A stretch of DNA of 10,613 bases, taken from Candidatus Aerophobota bacterium. Lineage in GTDB: Bacteria > Aerophobota > Aerophobia > Aerophobales > B3-G15. Location: contig JAGGTG010000092.1 of assembly GCA_021163905.1 (NCBI GenBank), positions 1-10,613 of the forward strand, read 5' to 3'. The notes below the pieces were generated by a model. That model searched no databases, was not told the origin of the DNA, and saw nothing but the letters and a program-made list of their open reading frames with translations. The first letter of the stretch is position 1; each line of letters starts with the position of its first letter. The translations under genes were made by a program, and so were the position numbers. Positions 5,364 through 10,613 of the stretch are shown piece by piece.

Positions 5364-6911
5364 ATGAAACTTTTTACAGCTGAGCAAATGAGATTTTTAG
5401 ATAGAATTAGTATTGAAAAAATCGGTATACCTGGGGTTGTGCTTATGGAAAATGCTGGAAGGTCTGTAGCAGAACTTATAAGTAAAAAATATTCTTCAGA
5501 CCAAAAAGTTTACATATTCTGTGGCCCCGGGAACAATGGAGGGGATGGATTTGTAGTAGCAAGACATCTTTTTAATAAAGGTTACGAGGTTAAGGTTTTC
5601 TTGGGATGTCCTCAGGAGAAAGTAAAAGGCGATGCAGCTATAAATTTGAAAATAGATTCCAATATGGGAATTGAGATTAAGGAAATTACTTCTCTTTCAC
5701 AGCTTCCATCCTCTGAGATAGAAAAAAGCCAGGTTATACTTGTTGATGCTATTCTGGGAACAGGGGCAAAAGGAGCCCCCAGAGGTATATTTGGAGAGAT
5801 GGTTAATTTAATTAACAGATCCAGAGGGAATAAAATTGCAGTTGATATTCCAACCGGAGTTGACGCTGATACAGGAGAAGTAGCAGGAGAAGCCGTTAGA
5901 GCTAATTACACGGTGACTTTCGGTTATCCAAAAAGGGGGATGTATCTTTACCCCGGGATGGATTATGTCGGACAGATAATAGTAGCTGATATAGGTATGC
6001 CGTTTAATCTTCTGGAAAAAGAAAATATAAACATCCTCGTTAACCTTTTACTAAAGGAAGAATTTTCCTCTGAAATGTTTTACCGTTTACCCTCTTCTCA
6101 TAAAGGTAAATTTGGTCATTTATTTGTTCTCGCAGGATCTCCTGGAATGACTGGAGCAGCTACCTTGGTTTGTGAGGGTGCACTGAAAATTGGAACGGGT
6201 CTTGTAACTCTTGGAATACCAGAAAGTCTTAACCCCATTTTAGAGGTTAAATTAACCGAAGCTATGACCTTACCTCTTCCGGAAACACGGGAGGGGACGT
6301 TGTCATTTAAAGCTGCTGAGAAAATATACAACTTTATCAAAAAGTGTGAGGCGTTAGTGATAGGTCCAGGATTATCGAGGAATCCTGAGACTAAGGAGTT
6401 GATTAAAGAAATTTTAAAAACCCAGGATGTTCCACTTGTATTGGATGCAGATGGAATAAATTCTATAGCAGGTGAGGTAGAGTTTATTAAAAATTATTCA
6501 GCTCCTGCTGTGCTTACTCCTCACCCAGGAGAACTTGCCCGTTTAGTAGGCGAATCAATTCCCGAGATACAAAAAGATAGGGTTCAGGCAGCCAGTGATT
6601 TATCCAGCAAGACAGGTAAAATAGCTGTATTAAAAGGAGCAGGTACAGTTATTGCTGATCCTGAGGGTAATTGCTGGATAAATACAACAGGGAATGCCGG
6701 TATGGCTTCAGGTGGAACAGGGGATGTTCTTGCTGGAATTATTGGAGGATTGTTAGCTCAGGGGAAGGATGGTTTAACTGCTGCCAAACTTGGGGTTTTT
6801 CTCCATGGATTGGCAGGTGATATTGCTGTCCAAAAGTATGGGCAGGTCAGTTTAACTGCTGAGAATATAATAGAATTTTTACCTTCTGCTATAAGGAGTT
6901 TAGAAGAATGA
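5364..6911 (+). CDS. nnr: Bifunctional NAD(P)H-hydrate epimerase / ADP-dependent dehydratase
   Basis: This metabolite-repair enzyme interconverts R and S forms of hydrated NAD(P)H (N-terminal YjeF_N domain) and dehydrates the S form with ADP (C-terminal kinase-like domain). The epimerase half (about 1-215) shows MENAGRSV (28-35), FCGPGNNGGDGFVVARHL (52-69), AILGTGAKG (129-137) and DIPTGVDADTG (161-171). The dehydratase half (about 235-515) shows HKGKFGHLFVLAGSPGMTGA (246-265), IGPGLSRN (333-340), LDADG (360-364), TPHPGEL (385-391) and NAGMASGGTGDVLAG (444-458), where D454 is the expected catalytic aspartate. At 515 residues it matches full-length fused E. coli YjeF. AGAGG (5351-5355) lies 8 nt before the ATG. 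The stop overlaps the rho start. Confidence 0.96.
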   Translation: MKLFTAEQMRFLDRISIEKIGIPGVVLMENAGRSVAELISKKYSSDQKVYIFCGPGNNGGDGFVVARHLFNKGYEVKVFLGCPQEKVKGDAAINLKIDSNMGIEIKEITSLSQLPSSEIEKSQVILVDAILGTGAKGAPRGIFGEMVNLINRSRGNKIAVDIPTGVDADTGEVAGEAVRANYTVTFGYPKRGMYLYPGMDYVGQIIVADIGMPFNLLEKENINILVNLLLKEEFSSEMFYRLPSSHKGKFGHLFVLAGSPGMTGAATLVCEGALKIGTGLVTLGIPESLNPILEVKLTEAMTLPLPETREGTLSFKAAEKIYNFIKKCEALVIGPGLSRNPETKELIKEILKTQDVPLVLDADGINSIAGEVEFIKNYSAPAVLTPHPGELARLVGESIPEIQKDRVQAASDLSSKTGKIAVLKGAGTVIADPEGNCWINTTGNAGMASGGTGDVLAGIIGGLLAQGKDGLTAAKLGVFLHGLAGDIAVQKYGQVSLTAENIIEFLPSAIRSLEE

Positions 6912-8173
6912 ACATAGCTGAGCTTCAGAGAAAAAACATTACGGAGTTGCATGAAGAGGCAGCTAAAAGAAATATCAGTGATTATAAACATTTAAAGAAA
7001 CAGGACCTTATTTTCCGTATTATCCAGGATGAGATAGACAAAGAAAAGGTTGTCTATGGATCCGGGGTGCTGGATATACTTCCCGAGGGATACGGTTTTT
7101 TGCGAAGTAACTACCTTTCAGGACCTGATGATATCTACGTATCACCATCTCAAATTAAACGGTTTGATCTAAGAGAAGGAGATACTGTAAGCGGGCAAAT
7201 AAGACCTCCAAAGGAGAATGAGAATTATTTTGCTCTTCTTAAAGTGGAGAAGGTAAATGGTGAGGATCCTGAAAAAGCCAGAAATAGAACTGTTTTTGAA
7301 AATCTCACCCCTCTTTATCCCTATGAAAGGATAAAACTGGAGACAACAAAGGATGAAATCTCTACAAGGCTCATTGACTTAATAGCACCTATTGGTAAAG
7401 GACAAAGAGGACTAATAGTTGCACCACCTAAGACAGGAAAGACAATTTTGCTTCAAAAAATAGCCAACGCAATTACCAAAAATCATCCTGAAATAGAGCT
7501 AATAATACTCCTTATAGATGAGCGACCCGAGGAAGTTACAGATATGCAAAGATCGGTAAAAGGAGAGGTAGCCTTTTCTACTTTTGATGAACCTGCTAAA
7601 AATCAGATAAAAGTAGCAGAACTGGTGATTGAGAAAGCAAAAAGATTTGTTGAGCAGGGCAGGGATGTTACTATTCTTCTTGATAGTATAACAAGACTGG
7701 CAAGAGCTTACAACCTGCTGATGCCAACCAGTGGAAAGGTACTTTCCGGAGGTATAGATGCAAATACCCTGCATTATCCTAAACATTTTTTTGGTGCAGC
7801 CAGAAAAGTTGAGGAAGGGGGAAGTTTAACTATACTGGCTACAGCACTGGTAGAGACAGGAAGTAAAATGGATGAGGTTATATTTGAGGAGTTTAAAGGA
7901 ACAGGAAATATGGAATTAAGGCTTACGAGGGAACTGGCCGAAAGAAGAATATTTCCCGCTATTGATATTAACAGATCCGGGACCAGAAGAGAGGAGTTGT
8001 TACTTTCTGAAAAAGAATTGAAGGCAATATGGACTTTAAGAGATTATCTGAATCGTCAAAACATAAAAGAACCAGTTGAGGCTGTTATTGAGGTTATGAA
8101 GAAAACCGAAAACAACGAACAATTTCTTGATATTATTTCTCATCTTGAAAAAAATGCTGCTTTTAATATATAA
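6908..8173 (+). CDS. rho: Transcription termination factor Rho
   Basis: Rho is a hexameric RNA-dependent ATPase that ends transcription of untranslated RNA. At 421 residues it is close to the E. coli length, with no large insertion in the N-terminal region. The N-terminal helical domain (about 1-45) is followed by the cold-shock-like RNA-binding fold with GYGFLRSNYLSGPDDIYVS (61-79). The ATPase core has Walker A APPKTGKT (172-179), catalytic glutamate E205 in DERPEEV, Walker B ILLDS (256-260), the Q-loop region GKVLSGGIDANTLHYPK (276-292) and the secondary RNA-site segment DEVIFEEFKGTGNMEL (322-337). NRSGTRREELL (355-365) carries the arginine finger. AAGGAG near 6893-6898, inside nnr, is the ribosome site, and the ATG overlaps the nnr stop. 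A global regulator coupled to a repair enzyme is mildly unusual, but a rho-rpmE order is common. Confidence 0.97.
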   Translation: MNIAELQRKNITELHEEAAKRNISDYKHLKKQDLIFRIIQDEIDKEKVVYGSGVLDILPEGYGFLRSNYLSGPDDIYVSPSQIKRFDLREGDTVSGQIRPPKENENYFALLKVEKVNGEDPEKARNRTVFENLTPLYPYERIKLETTKDEISTRLIDLIAPIGKGQRGLIVAPPKTGKTILLQKIANAITKNHPEIELIILLIDERPEEVTDMQRSVKGEVAFSTFDEPAKNQIKVAELVIEKAKRFVEQGRDVTILLDSITRLARAYNLLMPTSGKVLSGGIDANTLHYPKHFFGAARKVEEGGSLTILATALVETGSKMDEVIFEEFKGTGNMELRLTRELAERRIFPAIDINRSGTRREELLLSEKELKAIWTLRDYLNRQNIKEPVEAVIEVMKKTENNEQFLDIISHLEKNAAFNI

Positions 8174-8190
8174 ATAAATGGAGGTAACTA

Positions 8191-8406
8191 ATGAAAAAGG
8201 GAATACATCCTGAATATAAAGAGACAATTATAAGATGTGCCTGTGGAGCAGAATTTAAAACAAGATCCACAAAACAAAATATTCATGTTGAGATTTGCTC
8301 TCAGTGCCATCCTTTCTTTACAGGGGCTGATCAGCAAAAATTTATAGATACAAAGGGACAAATAGAAAAATTTAGAAGAAAATATCAGAAAAAAACCAAA
8401 GTTTAA
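8191..8406 (+). CDS. rpmE: 50S ribosomal protein bL31, zinc-binding form
   Basis: This 71-residue protein of the large ribosomal subunit begins MKKGIHPEY, the usual bL31 start, and has SQCHPFFTGADQ (37-48), the family core. Four cysteines are present (C16, C18, C36, C39), marking the zinc-containing type rather than the cysteine-free paralogue induced under zinc starvation. GGAGG (8180-8184) lies 6 nt before the ATG. It follows rho by 17 bp and is the last gene of the rightward cluster, with a strong terminator about 30 bp beyond its stop. Confidence 0.97.
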   Translation: MKKGIHPEYKETIIRCACGAEFKTRSTKQNIHVEICSQCHPFFTGADQQKFIDTKGQIEKFRRKYQKKTKV

Positions 8407-8438
8407 TAAATTTTTTAAATAATGAGTTGAAAGGTATG

Positions 8439-8474
8439 AAAAGGACTTCCATCTTGTAAGATGGAAGTCCTTTT
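8439..8474. terminator. Bidirectional intrinsic terminator
   Basis: AAAAGGACTTCCATCTT (8439-8455) and AAGATGGAAGTCCTTTT (8458-8474) are perfect inverted repeats of 17 nt separated by GT, so the real hairpin loop is four or more bases. T-rich sequence follows on both strands (TTTTCTTT on plus, TTTTC on minus). The element sits between rpmE and the convergent LysM gene, and it ends only 2 bp past the LysM gene stop. It can terminate transcription from both sides. Confidence 0.9.
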
Positions 8475-8476
8475 CT

Positions 8477-9466
8477 TTACTTCTGGGGGATTATTAACTT
8501 TTGGCCGGGATAAAGAAGACGAGGATCGGGAATTCTATTTTTATTAGCTTCAAATATTTTTTTCCATTTAGCAGGATCGTTGTAAATATTGGGATATCCA
8601 GCAATCCGCCATAAACTATCACCTTTTTTTACGATGTATATTCTTGCTTTTGCCTTTGGCTTAAGTTTTAACTGTTTTGGTTTAAGTTTTTCTTCTACTT
8701 TAGCAGCTCCTTTTAGTATCTTTTCTATCTTACTCAGGAACAGTTCTCTATTTCTCTTCACTTCTCCAGCTAATTCTCTTGTTTCTCTTCTGGCCTGATC
8801 TGCTTCTGCCTTTGCTGTAGCTGCCATTTCCTTAGCCAGAGAAACATCCGTTTTGAGATTGTCAAGGCTTATTGCCATAGTATTTACTTTTTTCTGAAGT
8901 TCCTCTAAAGCTTGCATCTTTTCTATAATCTGATCTGCTTCTGCCTTTGCTGTAGCTGCCATTTCCTTAGCCAGAGAAACATCCGTTTTGAGATTGTCAA
9001 GGCTTATTGCCATAGTATTTACTTTTTTCTGAAGTTCCTCTCTTAACCTTGCCTCTTCCTTCATTCTGCTTGTGAGGAGGTCAAATTTTTCCTCCACCTT
9101 CACTATGGAGTTCCAGGCACGATTAGCTTGTTCAGTTGCCAATTTTACAGATTTCTCTGCTTTAGCTGCCGCGTTTTCAGCAGAAATACTCATCATCATT
9201 CCCTCTCCCAGTTTAGCACGCCACAAACCCAATCTGTAAAGTGTTTCTTCTTTGAATTTTGCAGCTTCAATTCTGGTGTTAATAGCAATTTCTCTTGTTT
9301 TATCAACACTGTGCTTAATTTGGGAGATCTGTGCACGTAGATCTTTTATCTGCTGGAGAAGTTGCTGTACTGTAGGAGAAGTTGATTCATTACCAAAAGC
9401 ATTAGCTGTCACTATAGCAAATCCTATTGTAAAAAACAATGAAACCTTTCCTATTTTCTCAAACAT
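8477..9466 (-). CDS. Secreted coiled-coil protein with C-terminal LysM domain
   Basis: From the ATG at 9466 this encodes 329 residues. Residues 1-23 (MFEKIGKVSLFFTIGFAIVT, then ANA) form a signal peptide with a likely cut after ANA. Residues about 32-260 are a long charged helix with heptad character, including a 37-residue segment repeated exactly at 143-179 and 188-224. A lysine/proline linker (about 261-275) leads to a LysM domain (276-327) with YIVKKGDSLWRIAG and LLYPGQKLIIP. LysM binds peptidoglycan or related glycans, so the helix probably extends from the cell wall in the periplasm or outside. The frame is open to 9580, but the signal peptide and the near-perfect ribosome site AAGGGGGTGA (9481-9472) choose 9466; an ATG at 9493 is a weaker alternative. 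It follows the coiled-coil membrane gene by 59 bp. Specific function is unknown. Confidence 0.88.
   Translation of the reverse strand: MFEKIGKVSLFFTIGFAIVTANAFGNESTSPTVQQLLQQIKDLRAQISQIKHSVDKTREIAINTRIEAAKFKEETLYRLGLWRAKLGEGMMMSISAENAAAKAEKSVKLATEQANRAWNSIVKVEEKFDLLTSRMKEEARLREELQKKVNTMAISLDNLKTDVSLAKEMAATAKAEADQIIEKMQALEELQKKVNTMAISLDNLKTDVSLAKEMAATAKAEADQARRETRELAGEVKRNRELFLSKIEKILKGAAKVEEKLKPKQLKLKPKAKARIYIVKKGDSLWRIAGYPNIYNDPAKWKKIFEANKNRIPDPRLLYPGQKLIIPQK
8795..9041. repeat. Two identical 112-nt direct repeats inside the LysM gene
   Basis: Bases 8795-8906 and 8930-9041 are identical, 135 bp (45 codons) apart, with a 23-nt unique spacer. They encode the repeated helix EELQKKVNTMAISLDNLK and onwards. 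Identity extends through synonymous positions, so the copies arose recently or are kept identical by recombination. The 45-codon period is not a multiple of seven. Confidence 0.95.
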
Positions 9467-9471
9467 CTTTT

Positions 9472-9481
9472 TCACCCCCTT
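9472..9481 (-). promoter_or_regulatory. Strong ribosome site deciding the LysM-gene start
   Basis: On the minus strand AAGGGGGTGA differs by one base from a ten-base full complement of the 16S 3' end and lies 5 nt before the ATG at 9466. The upstream in-frame ATG at 9493 has only a distant AGGA. This fixes the start immediately before the signal peptide. Confidence 0.8.
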
Positions 9482-9525
9482 GAAATCGCTCATTTCGTCA
9501 TTTTCCTGATAATATTTTTTTCTGT

Positions 9526-10613
9526 TTACATCCCTCCCGCAAAGAAAAATCCAGCTACAGTTATTAACCCTAATATCCACTTGAGATTACTGTTGGACTC
9601 GGACACCTTACCCAACTGTAGTTTGAGGGTTTCCCTTTCCTCGGATATTTTTTTGTTGGCAAGTTGGAGAGATTTTATTCTGTTCTGCAGAGCTCTTTTT
9701 TCCTGAGTGGATTTGTTTACGAGTTTAATAAAGGCATCTCTTTGTTTGGCGTTAAGTTTTTTCAATCGGTTATTTTCAAGCTGGAGCTGGGTTTTTTCCT
9801 TTTCAAGAGAAGCTATTCTGGCATTAAGTTTTCCTGTTACCTTGAAGAAGTTAGTGGTTATTTGATTGATTGTCTTGCGCTGATCCGCAGTGAGACTTTC
9901 CAGTTTTTTCAGTTTAGCATTAAGCTCCGATGTGGTCTTAAAGTAGTTGTTGGTTATTTTTTTAATAGTTTCTGATTTTTCTTGATTGTCAGCTTTAAGA
10001 TCGGCATTTTCTTTCTTTAAAGCCCCTATTTCCAGATTCAGTTTTTTAGTTACTCTGAAATAGTCATCTTTAATAAGCTTTATAGTATTATCCTTTTCCT
10101 TTAGAGAAGATTTAAGAGAAGAAACTTTCTGATTGAGCTCCCAGGTTTCTTTAAGATACTTTTGAGTTAAAGCTTCAATTGACTTGTTAAGATCAGCATT
10201 TTCTTTCTTCAGCTGACTATTTTCAGACTTTAGAGCCTCAACACGAGAGCTTAGATCACCTGTTACCTTGAAGTAGTTATCGGTAATTTTCTTTATAGTA
10301 TTATCCTTTTCCTTTAGAGAAGATTTAAGAGAAGAAACTTTCTGATTGAGCTCCCAGGTTTCTTTAAGATACTTTTGAGTTAAAGCTTCAATTGACTTGT
10401 TAAGATCAGCATTTTCTTTCTTCAGCTGACTATTTTCAGACTTTAGAGCCTCAACACGAGAGCTTAGATCACCTGTTACCTTGAAGTAGTTATCGGTAAT
10501 TTTCTTTATAGTATTAGCCTGTTCTGAGTTGATAGCCTTAAGATTCTCAATTTCCCTACTTAGATCACCTGTTACCTTGAAGTAGTTATCGGTAATTTTC
10601 TTTATAGTATTAT
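9526..10613 (-). CDS. Repetitive coiled-coil protein with C-terminal membrane anchor, 5' end beyond the window
   Basis: The frame is open from the right window edge to a TAA at 9528-9526, giving 361 visible residues. The N-terminus is missing. Almost all of it is made of helical units of about 31-46 residues. The clearest begin NTIKKITDNYFKVTGDL, followed by an LKSENSQLKKENADL-type heptad region; divergent ones begin SIEALTQKYLKETWEL, NTIKLIKDDYFRVTKKL, ETIKKITNNYFKTTSEL and KTINQITTNFFKVTGKL. Near the C-terminus a simpler coiled coil leads to one hydrophobic segment (WILGLITVAGFFFAGGM) that ends the protein, probably a membrane anchor. A TTG at 9765 could be mistaken for the start of a 79-residue protein, but the frame continues well upstream with the same repeats. 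The LysM gene follows 59 bp downstream, probably in one operon. I do not recognise a named family; a structural envelope role is inference. Confidence 0.85.
   Translation of the reverse strand, partial: NTIKKITDNYFKVTGDLSREIENLKAINSEQANTIKKITDNYFKVTGDLSSRVEALKSENSQLKKENADLNKSIEALTQKYLKETWELNQKVSSLKSSLKEKDNTIKKITDNYFKVTGDLSSRVEALKSENSQLKKENADLNKSIEALTQKYLKETWELNQKVSSLKSSLKEKDNTIKLIKDDYFRVTKKLNLEIGALKKENADLKADNQEKSETIKKITNNYFKTTSELNAKLKKLESLTADQRKTINQITTNFFKVTGKLNARIASLEKEKTQLQLENNRLKKLNAKQRDAFIKLVNKSTQEKRALQNRIKSLQLANKKISEERETLKLQLGKVSESNSNLKWILGLITVAGFFFAGGM
10078..10613. repeat. 213-nt period perfect repeat in the coiled-coil membrane gene
   Basis: Bases 10078-10303 are identical to 10291-10516, a 226-nt match with a period of 213 bp (71 codons). 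A further piece, 10559-10613, is identical to 10250-10304 and runs off the window, so the array probably continues. Each 71-residue unit contains two related half-units of 40 and 31 residues. Weaker copies of the same core reach left to about 9790. Identity includes silent positions, indicating recent expansion or homogenisation. Confidence 0.95.

Noticed and set aside
7499..7786. 95-codon open frame antisense to rho
   Set aside because: It lies within the conserved ATPase core of Rho; its sequence has no recognisable features.
9466..9580. Longer LysM-protein start reaching 9580
   Set aside because: It would bury the signal peptide behind a 38-residue hydrophilic leader, and the strongest ribosome site lies directly before 9466.
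9526..9765. A separate 79-residue protein starting at TTG 9765
   Set aside because: The same frame stays open through the same helical repeats to the window edge, so this is only the C-terminal part of a longer protein.

Overview
The window comes from an AT-rich bacterial chromosome. SmpB, tmRNA, transcription terminator Rho, ribosomal protein bL31 and AcpS mark it as bacterial. An Rnf-type membrane subunit and a DapL-type shortcut to meso-diaminopimelate would suit an anaerobe, possibly from a little-cultured lineage, but the sequence alone does not fix the phylum.

Left edge (1-666): a small membrane protein of unknown function runs leftward off the window (255 to 1), with its own candidate promoter and a 14-bp palindrome in its leader. 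Behind it lies non-coding DNA. This holds a 49-codon open stretch that looks like the 3' end of a decayed gene (340-489, minus strand), then nine GACNCAA-type heptamers spaced 8-9 bp apart (500-574), then a candidate promoter for the rightward genes.

Centre (667-8406): one tight rightward cluster, rnfE-smpB-ssrA-dapB-dapL-pdxJ-acpS-nnr-rho-rpmE. Four junctions (rnfE/smpB, dapB/dapL, pdxJ/acpS, nnr/rho) are 4-nt ATGA overlaps, and ssrA starts 7 nt after the smpB stop, so much of it is probably co-transcribed. It covers trans-translation (SmpB with tmRNA), late steps of lysine/meso-diaminopimelate synthesis (DapB then DapL), pyridoxal phosphate synthesis (PdxJ, whose pathway product is the DapL cofactor), carrier-protein activation (AcpS), NAD(P)H-hydrate repair (Nnr), transcription termination (Rho) and bL31. 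rnfE stands without any other rnf gene in view. A strong inverted repeat at 8439-8474 separates this cluster from the leftward genes and can terminate transcription both ways.

Right edge (8477-10613, minus strand): two co-oriented coiled-coil genes. The downstream one encodes a secreted protein with a signal peptide, a long helix and a C-terminal LysM domain. The upstream one is cut by the window edge; its 361 visible residues are helical repeats ending in a single C-terminal membrane segment. Both carry internal direct repeats identical at the DNA level (112 nt in one, a 213-nt period in the other), which points to recent duplication or ongoing homogenisation. This repeat-rich envelope pair is the least ordinary part of the window.
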